12,392 nt of DNA, from contig DAHVPA010000038.1 in assembly GCA_027318525.1 (NCBI GenBank), forward strand, positions 1-12,392, in the 5' to 3' direction. Each line of letters begins with the position of its first letter. Position 1 is the stretch's first letter. This document shows, one piece after another, positions 1-9,000 of the stretch. Made by a program: the position numbers and the translations under genes. This DNA is from Candidatus Cloacimonadota bacterium. Lineage in GTDB: Bacteria; Cloacimonadota; Cloacimonadia; Cloacimonadales; Cloacimonadaceae. Under the pieces are notes generated by a model. That model was not told the DNA's origin and did no database searches. It saw only the letters and a list, made by a program, of their open reading frames with translations.

Positions 1-1173
1 ACCGCAATAGATATGGCGGTCTTACACTTGTGTTACCGGATCTTGCACATCCCAATCAAAGTATCAGTCATTGCCGGTTTTATGTGCGGTAATGTATCCA
101 GCTTTATCTTTAACAAATACTACACATTCCGCAACTTCTCCAAAGCAGTCGTCAGACAGTATGCGAAGTATTTTGTCACCTCTATGACAGGTTTACTCTG
201 GACCCTTTTCCTGATGACCCTGTTCTATGAAAAGCTGAATCTCTTTGCCTCCATGACCAGTTATAATTATCTGCTCTGCAAGATGATTGTGGCTGTGCTG
301 GTGATGTTCTGGAATTTTACCATCATCAGGCATTGGACACTTACCCATTATACACTTCCGCCCTTGCTGCCGGTTCCGGAAGAAAAACTGAAAAGAGACA
401 TCCAACTAAGCATCATCATCCCTGCTTATAATGAGGAAAACAGGCTTCCCGGCACAGTAAAAGCTGTTACGGACTGGATGGGCAGACAGAATTACAGCTA
501 TGAAATCATCATTGTGGACGACGGCAGCACAGACAATACAGTCAGTAAAATCAGGGAACTTAATAAGACAAGCGGGCATCCCTTAACACTGCTGTCCTTA
601 TCCTCCAACCAGGGTAAGGGGACAGCAGTCAGGGAAGGTATGCTGCACGCCTGCGGTCGGTTCCGCCTGTTCATGGATGCCGACCACCAGATTGATATCA
701 GGGAACTGGAAGCATTTATCCCTCATTTTGACGAGTATAGAGTTATCATCGGTTCGAAGTATGCCCGGGACATAAACAAAACCGGAGCCAGGATCAGTGC
801 TATCCGAAAGTTTGTCTCCAGACTGGGTAATTGCATCATCAGGCTACTGTTCAACCTCAAGGTCAGGGATACCCAATGCGGATTCAAAGTATTCCCCGGA
901 AGTCTGGCGGAGCATTTGTTCAGACTGCAGAAAGTCAGCGGATTTGCTTTTGATGTGGAGATTATTGCTTTGTCAGCTTTATATAAGATGCAGATTCTGG
1001 AGCTTCCCATAACGCTCAAAGATACGAATGAATCTCGCGTGAGGACATTTACTGACAGTATTAAGGTCTTCCGGGATCTGCTAAAAATCAAGCTTAACAT
1101 CTGGAAAAAAATATACAAGCTGAAAACAGGACATCTCTCCAAACCGACTTACACAACGGAACAGGTTTTATGA
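1..1173 (+). CDS. GtrA-like membrane domain fused to GT2 polyprenyl-phosphate glycosyltransferase (5' end outside window)
   Basis: The frame is open from base 1 (codons for T-A-I-D precede the ATG at 13). That ATG lies inside the first GtrA helix, so the true start is probably upstream of the window. Counting from the ATG, residues 1-110 are GtrA-like: hydrophobic helices and the signature NKYYTF at 34-39. Residues 131-350 are a GT2 domain of the ALG5/DPM1 type: SIIIPAYNEE at 133-142, VDDGSTDNT at 168-176, the metal-binding DAD at 222-224 and the DTQCGFK motif at 286-292. ALG5/DPM-type enzymes move a sugar from a nucleotide donor to dolichyl or undecaprenyl phosphate at the cytoplasmic face; GtrA proteins are proposed flippases for the product. 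The fusion would couple both steps. The order is GtrA first, whereas a C-terminal GtrA is the arrangement I know better. The substrate sugar cannot be read from sequence. The stop overlaps the next start (ATGA), so the two genes are probably co-translated. Confidence 0.9.
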   Translation, partial: TAIDMAVLHLCYRILHIPIKVSVIAGFMCGNVSSFIFNKYYTFRNFSKAVVRQYAKYFVTSMTGLLWTLFLMTLFYEKLNLFASMTSYNYLLCKMIVAVLVMFWNFTIIRHWTLTHYTLPPLLPVPEEKLKRDIQLSIIIPAYNEENRLPGTVKAVTDWMGRQNYSYEIIIVDDGSTDNTVSKIRELNKTSGHPLTLLSLSSNQGKGTAVREGMLHACGRFRLFMDADHQIDIRELEAFIPHFDEYRVIIGSKYARDINKTGARISAIRKFVSRLGNCIIRLLFNLKVRDTQCGFKVFPGSLAEHLFRLQKVSGFAFDVEIIALSALYKMQILELPITLKDTNESRVRTFTDSIKVFRDLLKIKLNIWKKIYKLKTGHLSKPTYTTEQVL

Positions 1174-2933
1174 CACAAGACAGAAAACAGACTGACAGGA
1201 TATTATTCCTGCTGACTGTCTTGTTGTTGGTTATAACCGCCTGCGTCCTCTTATATAACAATTATCTGGCACATTTCACTTCTGACGACTACCTGTATTC
1301 ATTTAAATTCAATCCGGGATTTGTCAATGAACCTCCTTACCAGGTAGAATATAAAAGAATCGAGAGTCCTGCCGATTATCTGGAATCACTCGTCCTGCTC
1401 TATAAAAATCTGACCGGAAGACTCGTTCCGCATGGTATGCTGCAACTGGTTTTACTGTTTCCTGCCTGGTTTTTTGATGTTGTAAACCTGGCATTTTTCT
1501 TACTGCTGACCTGGCTGATGACCAACTGGCTGGGCACAAAATCAGTTCAGCTCAAGATCCAATATTGGCTGCTGGTGCTCATCCTTTTTTACCTAGCCAT
1601 TGCCAAGACTATACCCGTGGTGTATTATCCTGCCTTTAGCTGCAATTATATCTGGACACAGTTGATTGTCTTTTCATTACTGTGGGTGATAAGGACAATA
1701 ACGGAAACGAAACAGAGCGGAGGCAATGGGATTTTGGCATTGGGCGGTATGTTTATTTTCGGGATGCTGGCAGGAGACACAAACGAACCTTTAGTGCCTG
1801 GTATATTACTTGCCTTGGGTTGCTGGGGGATCTATGCACTGATTAGTAAAAAGAAACTGCCGGCAATATATTATGCTGCATTTGCAGGACTGTTTGCCGG
1901 ATTTCTGTTTCTGTTTTTTGCACCGGGAAACCAGAACAGAGCAGTTTATGAGGCACAGAGCAGAGTTGTCAGCAGCGGAATCAGAATAAATCCGGCAAAC
2001 GCCAAATTACTCATTTTCTCGATGATAGGAGCAATCCCTGCTCTGTTGATAGCCATGTTAGGAGTGCTTAACAAACCCGGGTTCAAAGATAATGACCTTT
2101 TCCCCTGTTTTATACTGGTTACGGTCTTAATAGGTGAATTTATTGCTTTGATGGTGTCACCAATATATATGCACCGGATGAACGTCCTGTTTGTGGGATT
2201 CCTGATTCTGGCTTGTGTTTACCTACTATCTGTGAGCAGATTATCCAAATCCTCAGTTGTGTTTGTAATCACATTAATCATGCTGCCGGCATTCGGATTT
2301 AAAGTCTATTCTGACTGTCTCAGATTGACAAAGGCAAAACATGAGCTTAACGCTTTTGAAAAGAAGGTCACCTCAGCACCCGGTGATTCTGTATCAGTAA
2401 ATCCACGTGTATACATGGACGCAGTCACAAAAGCGAATTGGGCTAAACCTGTTGCCTCCTATTATAATAAATCAACCATAAGAATAGTCGATAAACTGGA
2501 TGATAAATACTATCAAAGCAGCATGAAAGCAGACTATGTCACAGATTCACAAGCTGCGGATAAGCGTATCAGCCTTGAATCAGTAAGATTCACAAACCTT
2601 GATCAACATACCAGAATCATCTATCTGCTCATAGCTGCCGATACTGTCGCAATATCTGCCAATACGCTCAGTGTATCCTTGTATAGTAAAGATATCAGGA
2701 TGAAATATGCAGAGGACTTGTTTTCCAGCTTGCCGTTAAGATTAAGAAAACTCCTGATGTATGAACAGCCTTGGTTTCAGCCACCTGAATATCAGATGAA
2801 AAACGGTAAACAAATCCTGGCAACAGTATTCAGGAATGATAAGAATCACTATGATTATCTCAGATTAAGAATCACTTCGGGAGAACGGAGAATCAATGAT
2901 ATTGTCCTGCGGAATGTTGAGTTCTCCCAATAA
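1170..2933 (+). CDS. Multi-pass membrane protein, DUF6056/GT-C-like putative glycosyltransferase
   Basis: Residues 9-29 form a first transmembrane helix, followed by an extracytoplasmic loop with an SDDY motif at 38-41. About nine to ten further hydrophobic segments run from about 89 to 380. Family-like landmarks are GRLVPHG at 83-89, AGDTNEP at 201-207 and APGNQNR at 251-257; these resemble the DUF6056 group, which I recall as GT-C-like. An acidic pair in the first outside loop is typical of GT-C enzymes that use polyprenyl-phosphate sugars. The inferred role is to transfer the sugar loaded by the upstream GtrA-GT2 protein onto a surface glycan outside the cytoplasm. Residues 381-587 form a soluble C-terminal region with no family I recognise. 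Its start overlaps the preceding stop by four bases (ATGA). It could instead be another membrane step of polysaccharide assembly. Confidence 0.8.
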   Translation: MTQDRKQTDRILFLLTVLLLVITACVLLYNNYLAHFTSDDYLYSFKFNPGFVNEPPYQVEYKRIESPADYLESLVLLYKNLTGRLVPHGMLQLVLLFPAWFFDVVNLAFFLLLTWLMTNWLGTKSVQLKIQYWLLVLILFYLAIAKTIPVVYYPAFSCNYIWTQLIVFSLLWVIRTITETKQSGGNGILALGGMFIFGMLAGDTNEPLVPGILLALGCWGIYALISKKKLPAIYYAAFAGLFAGFLFLFFAPGNQNRAVYEAQSRVVSSGIRINPANAKLLIFSMIGAIPALLIAMLGVLNKPGFKDNDLFPCFILVTVLIGEFIALMVSPIYMHRMNVLFVGFLILACVYLLSVSRLSKSSVVFVITLIMLPAFGFKVYSDCLRLTKAKHELNAFEKKVTSAPGDSVSVNPRVYMDAVTKANWAKPVASYYNKSTIRIVDKLDDKYYQSSMKADYVTDSQAADKRISLESVRFTNLDQHTRIIYLLIAADTVAISANTLSVSLYSKDIRMKYAEDLFSSLPLRLRKLLMYEQPWFQPPEYQMKNGKQILATVFRNDKNHYDYLRLRITSGERRINDIVLRNVEFSQ

Positions 2934-2940
2934 AATTGAG

Positions 2941-2980
2941 TTGACAAATAGTCATTTATAGCTTTATTGATGTTTAAAAT
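2941..2980 (+). promoter_or_regulatory. Possible promoter upstream of the wzz-like gene
   Basis: The 84-base gap between the membrane glycosyltransferase and the wzz-like gene begins with a consensus -35 hexamer TTGACA at 2941-2946. At normal spacing the -10 is poor (TATTGA at 2965-2970, spacer 18). A better hexamer, TAAAAT at 2975-2980, is too far away for a standard sigma-70 pairing. This gap is the only break in an otherwise overlapping cluster, so an internal promoter is plausible but unproven. Confidence 0.25.
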
Positions 2981-3003
2981 ATTAACCATATATGCTGCTG
3001 ATT

Positions 3004-3008
3004 GAGGT
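3004..3008 (+). promoter_or_regulatory. Ribosome binding site of the wzz-like gene
   Basis: GAGGT lies nine bases before the ATG at 3018. The spacing is slightly long but normal and supports this start, which places the first membrane helix at residues 21-40 as expected for the family. Confidence 0.6.
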
Positions 3009-3017
3009 CATACCAAT

Positions 3018-4202
3018 ATGGAAAAGAAAGAGTTTGATGTGTTTGAACTAATCCGGATTATCCTAAAGAATATCAGGATGATATTAGCAATCGTTTTGAT
3101 TGTAAGCATTATAGCCGTGGCTTATAGTCTGTTAACTCATGAGATTTGGAGATCGGATACCACGTTTTATGCTGTGGGCGGATCATCTGTCGGAATGTCT
3201 ATTGATATACCTGGCTTAAGCGGACTGACCAGTGGCTTGATGGGCATGGACAATGCAACCGATGCTTTGAACTTCATTTCCATAATGGAGTCACGGTCAT
3301 TCTCAGAAGAGGTAATCAACGAATTTGATTTGATTAAGTATTTCAAGCTCAAAGATGAAGACCCGCTTGCCAATATGGATGATGCCTTGATTAAACTCCG
3401 CAAGGTGGTAAAAATCGGATTGGGCGAGAAAACCAATTTAATCTCAGTGGGTGTAGAAACAAAAGATAAAAAGCTCTCAAAAGACATAGCCAATTTCTAT
3501 ACAAAGAGACTCGACACCTATAACAGACATCAGAAAATCACCAAGGGTAAAAGAAATAGGGCTTTTCTGGAAGAACGTGTGAACGAACTGAAGGCTGATG
3601 TGGATTCACTGCTTGTTGCCAATAAAATCTTCCAGGAAAAGAATAAGGCCATCAATCTGGAAAACCAGTCCATGGCACTGATTGAGTCTTATTCCACCAC
3701 TGTAGCAGAAAAGATGAAGAGCGATATCGAACTGGAAATGGCATTGCTCAATTATACTGAGGATACTCCTATTATTAAACAACTAAAAGCAAAAAACAAC
3801 GCTTTGAAAGGACAGATAAAAAACCTGGAATCCAGCCAGAAGGGACTGAAGCCTGATTACATGATTGATATTGCTAAGATACCAAATCTCTCCGTTCAAT
3901 TGGCTCAGCTTAGACTAAAGCTCGAGATTGCCCAAAAACTGCTGGAGTATCTATATCCACAGTTTGAAGCTGCAAGAATCGAGGAAATGCGGGATATGCC
4001 GACTATAGAGATAGTTGATACTCCCAGAGAATCCGGCAGAAGGGTCAGACCCAAAAGAGCGATGATCTGTCTGATTTCAGCATTTGCTGCGCTTTGCCTG
4101 GCTACGTTGATTGCAGTAATCAAGGAATCAATTGCCAATAACCAGCATCGTTTATCTGATGTAACAAAGTCTTTGCATAAAAGGAATGACTCAGCGCTTT
4201 AA
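3018..4202 (+). CDS. Wzz-family polysaccharide chain-length determinant (no kinase domain)
   Basis: The protein has the classic Wzz layout: a short cytoplasmic N-terminus (FDVFELIRIILKN), a transmembrane helix at about 21-40, a large periplasmic part with a predicted coiled coil at about 175-275, a proline-containing stretch at 335-346 (TPRESGRRVRPK) and a second helix at about 348-368. Such inner-membrane proteins form oligomers that set the modal length of O-antigen or exopolysaccharide chains. The tail after the second helix is only about 26 residues. It has no Walker motifs or tyrosine cluster, so this is the kinase-less type. A glycine-rich stretch (residues 54-77) follows the first helix. 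Its 3' end overlaps the ligase/polymerase gene by 17 bases, consistent with coupled expression of length control and polymerisation or ligation. Confidence 0.9.
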   Translation: MEKKEFDVFELIRIILKNIRMILAIVLIVSIIAVAYSLLTHEIWRSDTTFYAVGGSSVGMSIDIPGLSGLTSGLMGMDNATDALNFISIMESRSFSEEVINEFDLIKYFKLKDEDPLANMDDALIKLRKVVKIGLGEKTNLISVGVETKDKKLSKDIANFYTKRLDTYNRHQKITKGKRNRAFLEERVNELKADVDSLLVANKIFQEKNKAINLENQSMALIESYSTTVAEKMKSDIELEMALLNYTEDTPIIKQLKAKNNALKGQIKNLESSQKGLKPDYMIDIAKIPNLSVQLAQLRLKLEIAQKLLEYLYPQFEAARIEEMRDMPTIEIVDTPRESGRRVRPKRAMICLISAFAALCLATLIAVIKESIANNQHRLSDVTKSLHKRNDSAL

Positions 4203-5466
4203 TCTTGATGCCCTGCTGATTTTGTTTATCAGCGGCATAAGCTTGGGGTTGGGGATACTGATGCAATCCAGCCCACCCTCCCAAATCCTGATTTGGGCAG
4301 GTTTTGCCATCACCTGGCTAATCTGTTCCTTTATCTTTAGCTTTTCATTAAAAACTAACCTTGTCTTTATCAGTCTTTTCTTTCTAAGACCATATACCTT
4401 GGTTTTTTTCGCTGTTCTAATCCTGCTCATTTTTGGTTGGATTATCGAGAATTACAAGCAGTCATCAAGGTTAGCCATATTACCGTTCCCACTTTTTTTC
4501 ATTGTTTTGCTCGGATTTGGGATTTACGCTTTAACAAAGACATATGTCAGCGGCGGTTCAGTCTATTTTGCAGCCACGGTAATAGTTCCGCTGGTAAGCT
4601 TCTTGCTGATCAGCAATATACAGCAGATTGAGGAAGACCTCCGGGTCTGGACCAAGTCGATTGCAATCATAGCATTCATCCTGGCTGTATATGGGGTTTT
4701 TGTAGCTCTGATGAACCCGGCTGAGAGAATTGGTTCAACCTGGTCTAATGCAATGACAATCAATGGCTTTTACACCGTCGGCTTCTTTTTTGCCCTCGCC
4801 AACGCAGCTAAAACGGAATACCGCCATTACAAGATGCTGTGGATTGGCTTTGCCTTTATCATCTTTCTGGGCATGGTCTATACCTATACCAGAATAGCTT
4901 TGGTTGCCGTTTTATTCGGTCTATTTATCATGATCCTGAGGTTGAAGAAAATACGGCTCTATGCTATTACTGCTTTGGCTCTGATGACATTATTTATCCC
5001 TTCTTCCATGGCTGAACGCATCTCTATGGGGATGGAAATAGACCTGTCCATAATCATTCGACTCATCGTCTGGACCAAAGCAATAGGGATGGTGCTCAGC
5101 CATCCTTTCACGGGAATAGGTTTCAGCACCTGGAAAGACATATATCATGGGATGGTTCCCTCGGAGTTGCTCTATGCCCAGCATGCTCATAACCTTATCA
5201 TCAATCTTGCTCTGGAAATGGGGATAATCGCCGCTTTTGCATTTCTTGCCATTATTATTATCACACTGCGCAGATATTACAAGCTGGTTGTAAAAACTGC
5301 AGACAATTCGTTTCATTTCATAGTCATGATTGCGATGTTATCACTGCTGGTGGCGTGTCTTACCGATATCTTTATCCAGCAGTATCAGATCAGTATTTTA
5401 TTCTGGATCACCCTGGCACTGTTGTTTCGCGAAACCAAGCACCACCGGACTGAAACAGCTTCCTAA
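4186..5466 (+). CDS. O-antigen ligase / polymerase family membrane protein (Wzy_C)
   Basis: This 426-residue protein is very hydrophobic, with about ten to twelve membrane helices. It carries Wzy_C-type landmarks: YTYTRIALVAVLFG at 232-245, a long outside loop with HPFTGIGF at 306-313, and HAHNLIINLALEMGI at 333-347. Members either ligate O-antigen to lipid A-core (WaaL) or polymerise repeat units (Wzy). The two are hard to separate by sequence, and the adjacent Wzz fits both. The ATG at 4186 lies inside the end of the wzz-like gene. The purine run AAGGA (4181-4185) touches the ATG with no spacer, so translation probably depends on re-initiation after wzz, or an alternative non-ATG start is used. 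No in-frame ATG exists between the upstream stop (4162-4164) and 4186. The 3' end overlaps the convergent kinase-like gene. Confidence 0.88.
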   Translation: MTQRFNLDALLILFISGISLGLGILMQSSPPSQILIWAGFAITWLICSFIFSFSLKTNLVFISLFFLRPYTLVFFAVLILLIFGWIIENYKQSSRLAILPFPLFFIVLLGFGIYALTKTYVSGGSVYFAATVIVPLVSFLLISNIQQIEEDLRVWTKSIAIIAFILAVYGVFVALMNPAERIGSTWSNAMTINGFYTVGFFFALANAAKTEYRHYKMLWIGFAFIIFLGMVYTYTRIALVAVLFGLFIMILRLKKIRLYAITALALMTLFIPSSMAERISMGMEIDLSIIIRLIVWTKAIGMVLSHPFTGIGFSTWKDIYHGMVPSELLYAQHAHNLIINLALEMGIIAAFAFLAIIIITLRRYYKLVVKTADNSFHFIVMIAMLSLLVACLTDIFIQQYQISILFWITLALLFRETKHHRTETAS

Positions 5467-6043
5467 GCAACAACCTGTTCCTAAGAGCTTTTTGGCTTTG
5501 TCTTCCTTCCCCTTTTCCATAAGTTTTCCTGCGTCTGTCAAATCTTCGGGTTGAGTGATTAACTGCGCTATTCCATTGCCCTTCAGACAGCTTTGATGTT
5601 TTATCATAGGTTCGGATAAACAGTCTGCAGAAAATCAAAAATTCTCTATCTGACAGGCATTCAGCCCAAAATAGAAACAGATGAGCAATATCTGCTTCCG
5701 GACGTGCCAACCGTATATCTTCAAAATCCAACAGGATAATGCGTTGTTTTATTTCATCCCAGAGGATGTTCTTAGGTTGATTATCCCAGTGGCAGAGGAC
5801 TTTCCCCTCCAGACACAGGACTGAATGCAGAGCGGCAACTGCCTGAGCCAGACGGATAATCATCGTCTCCGTAATTTCCGGCGCATCCAGATAGGGTATG
5901 CCATCAACCTTTTCCAAGACAAGGGTGCGTGGTTTTTTGATTTCCACCAGCTTGGATTTGTGAGTGAAAGCCGATTCATAAACGTAAAGTTCATTAAGGA
6001 AGCGCTTTTCAGTGCGGCATATCTTTTCAAAAACCCGGGTCAT
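5408..6043 (-). CDS. Short APH/choline-kinase-fold phosphotransferase-like protein
   Basis: The catalytic signatures of the aminoglycoside phosphotransferase/kinase-like fold are present: the loop HWDNQPKN at 85-92 (HxDxxxxN, D87 as base, N92 for metal) and LLDFEDIRL at 104-112 with D106 in the DFG-equivalent position. An RFDRRRKTYGK stretch at 167-177 resembles the C-terminal helix of related kinases. Only 211 residues are present against the usual 250-330. The ATP-lobe glycine-rich loop is missing and the protein starts near strand beta-3 (VFEKI, K7 possibly the ATP lysine; E18 possibly the helix-C glutamate). The frame upstream of the ATG reads into the SNF2 gene without kinase-like sequence, so there is no hidden N-terminus there. 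GGGA lies five bases before the ATG. The start is 11 bases after the SNF2 stop, indicating one operon. The last ~20 codons overlap the ligase gene tail to tail and may not be conserved. Substrate unknown. Confidence 0.75.
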   Translation of the reverse strand: MTRVFEKICRTEKRFLNELYVYESAFTHKSKLVEIKKPRTLVLEKVDGIPYLDAPEITETMIIRLAQAVAALHSVLCLEGKVLCHWDNQPKNILWDEIKQRIILLDFEDIRLARPEADIAHLFLFWAECLSDREFLIFCRLFIRTYDKTSKLSEGQWNSAVNHSTRRFDRRRKTYGKGEGRQSQKALRNRLLLRKLFQSGGAWFRETTVPG

Positions 6044-6054
6044 GCAATTCCCGT

Positions 6055-9000
6055 CTATTGATACATAAAAAGGTCTTTGAGAGTATGCTCGTCCATGAGC
6101 CGGATAACGGACTGACCTTCATCTATGATATTCTGGAAAAGCTCCAGTTTGTTCTGCTGCAGAGCGGTGATTTTCTCTTCCACAGTGCCCTTGGTTATCA
6201 GCCTGAAGACTTGCACCTTGCGGGTTTGACCTATTCTGTGGGTACGGTCGATAGCCTGATTTTCAATCATGGGATTCCACCACGGGTCAACCAGGATGAC
6301 AGTATCCGCAGCAGTCAGGTTCAGCCCTGTGCCGCCTGTTTTCAGACTGATGAGAAACACCCTCACCCTGTCGTCTTCGTTGAACCGGTTGATATGTTTC
6401 TGTCTGTCTTTGGTCTTGCCATCCAGATATTCATAGACAATGCCCTTCTCCTCAAAGTAGGGTTTGATGATTTTGAGCATTTCCACAAACTGACTGAAGA
6501 CCAATATCTTATGCCCGCTTTCCAGAGCTTCCTCCACCAGTTCCATGAGCTGCTCTGTTTTGGCGGAAACATCGGCATCGGTTTTAATGTCAGGATTGAC
6601 CAGGGCGGGATGGTTGCAGACCTGACGCAGCTTTGTCAAAGCTGAAAGCACATGGATATAATTCAATTGGGAAATGCCGCCTTCTTCCGTGGGGAAAAGG
6701 CTTTGCCTGACCGCTTCCAGGATTTGCAGATAAAGCTTTTCCTGCACAGGATTGAGCTTGCACCAGCTCACCTGTTCCTGCTTATCCGGCAGTTCAAACA
6801 GCACGTCGCGTTTGACTCTGCGCAGGATAAACGGTGCTGCCAGACGGTTGAGCTTTGCCCGCACTTCCGGTTGCGGCAGGTCGGACACATATTCCTGCCT
6901 GAATTTATTGAGTGACCCCAGGTATCCCGGCATCAGAAAATCGAGGATTGACCATAGTTCCGTCATGTTGTTTTCAATCGGCGTTCCGGAAAGCGCCAGC
7001 CGGAAATCCCCTTTCAGCTTTTTGATGGCTCCGGTGCGCTGTGCAGTTACGTTTTTGATATTCTGCGCTTCATCCAGAACTATCCATCTGAAGTTAAGCT
7101 TACTGAGTTCCGCAATATCGTTCAGCACCAGCGAATAGGAAATGATAAAGAGTTTGACGTTTGGATTGGCAAGCAGTTTTATTCTTTCAGGCTTCAGACC
7201 CTCATAAATCTGATATGGAATATTGGTGTGGAATTTTTCGATTTCCGCCGCCCAGTTATAGAGCAACGTCTTGGGGCAAATCACCAGGGAGACGCTGCCT
7301 TCAGGAGTCTCTGCCAGCACGGAAAGTGCCTGAATCGTCTTGCCCAGTCCCATCTCATCTGCCAATATGCCATGCAGCCGGTATTTCATCAGCATCTTCA
7401 GCCACTGGTAGCCGGCTTTCTGATATCCGCGCAGCACCGTATTCAGATAGGCGGGGAGCTTTTCTTCCTTATCTGCATGCCTGGTCAGGAGGGATTTGAA
7501 CATCTGTTCCAGATATTCGTCGCCATAAAGCTGCAAAGCCGGATTTTCCTCTCTCAGCCGCCAGTAATAGGGCAGGATATTGACTCTGGCGCGATAGACC
7601 TTGTTCTTATCTGCTTCGCTTTTCTTCAGCAGGTCTTCCATCTCGTCAAAGACCTCTTTCTGAGTCAGGAAGACCAGCCTGCCGTCCTGTGTCTGCAAAA
7701 ACTGCTGTTTGCTTTTGAAGAACTTTCGCAGTTCCTCATGGGTAAAGGAAAAATCCTTGTATTTATACTTGATGTCATAGCTGAACCAGTTGATTTCATC
7801 TGTCAAACGGGCACTAATCTGTGCCTGCAAAGGCACTTTGTAGATAAATTCCCGTTTCAGCGCAGCCTCGATTTCTATATCCCAATTTGCTTCCGAAAGC
7901 TCATACACCGCCTTTTTCAGGATTTCGATATTCTCCTCACCCCTAAAGGCGATTTGGGAATATCTCTCCAGCCGGTCAAATTCCGGATTGGGCAGCTTGG
8001 CGAGAAAGCTGTTGACCTGTGTAAACACTTGCTGAGGGATATAAAACCAGCATTTCTCCCGGTCTATATCATAGCTGACCAATGCTGACTGAAAGCGCAC
8101 TGCGGAGATGGGAATCTCGACCGTCGGACTATAGCGCAGCGTCCCTTCCAGCATGATTTCATCCTCCAGTCTGTGCAGAAAGAAGTGCACCGAGGGCAGA
8201 TTGTCATAATAGCGGGGAAGCTCTATCCTCTCGTCCAGGTCAAGATAGATATTGCTGCGGCTGAGCTGCTTATAGATAATGGTGCGGAAGTATATCAGGT
8301 CGTTTTTATGCAGGGTGAATTGACCCCGGAACAGGGCATTGACCAGTTTGGGCTTAAAAGGCAGACGCACCTGACGGATTTCATTTCGGAAAAACAGCCA
8401 GGTTGGCTGACCCGTGAACCAGGCACTCAGTTCGTCCACCAGCACCGGTCTGAGCATATAGTTCTGAGTTGATATCTGCTCAATCCTGAGCGTCAGTTGC
8501 AGGTCATAATCATTGAATTTTAGTTCTTCACGAGTTTCTTTGACCACGAATTTGCCCTTCAGTTCACGCAGGATGGGCAGGAAATGGGCAAAATCCTTCT
8601 TGTTGATGGAGATATACAGTCCTTTCGCTCCGGAGGATGCCTTGCGGTTGTGCAGTTCGGCAAAGAAGTGCCTTTCCGCTTCGCTGAGAGCGTTCAGATT
8701 GGCAAGGATATCCTCCACCTGTCTGGGATTTTCCTCCTCGGTCGGTTTGCCTGCGCAAATCAGGCACAACAGGCGCGCATCCACGGGTTTGTATTGGTTG
8801 AAATAAAAGCGGATTTTATCGGTTTCCGGATTGTAAATGCCTTCCACTTCAATCTGGGCATCGCGTGACAAACCCTGCCAGATTTCATTGCCTGCCAGCA
8901 GGTTGCCCCGATAGGTCTCGATGATGTTTTCCTTCAGGATATCGGTCGTCAGGTAGTGGTAGGCATAATAGAGCACGCTCAGGAAATGCCGGCACGCCTC

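Noticed and set aside
5398..5607. Second minus-strand frame in the 3' part of the kinase-like gene, suspected as a frameshifted true C-terminus
   Set aside because: The called frame holds RFDRRRKTYGK, which fits kinase C-termini; the alternative frame has no such match. An indel further downstream remains possible and is noted in the findings.
7228..8088. 286-codon plus-strand open frame opposite the SNF2 gene
   Set aside because: Antisense shadow of a strongly supported coding region; no recognisable motifs and no good ribosome binding site.
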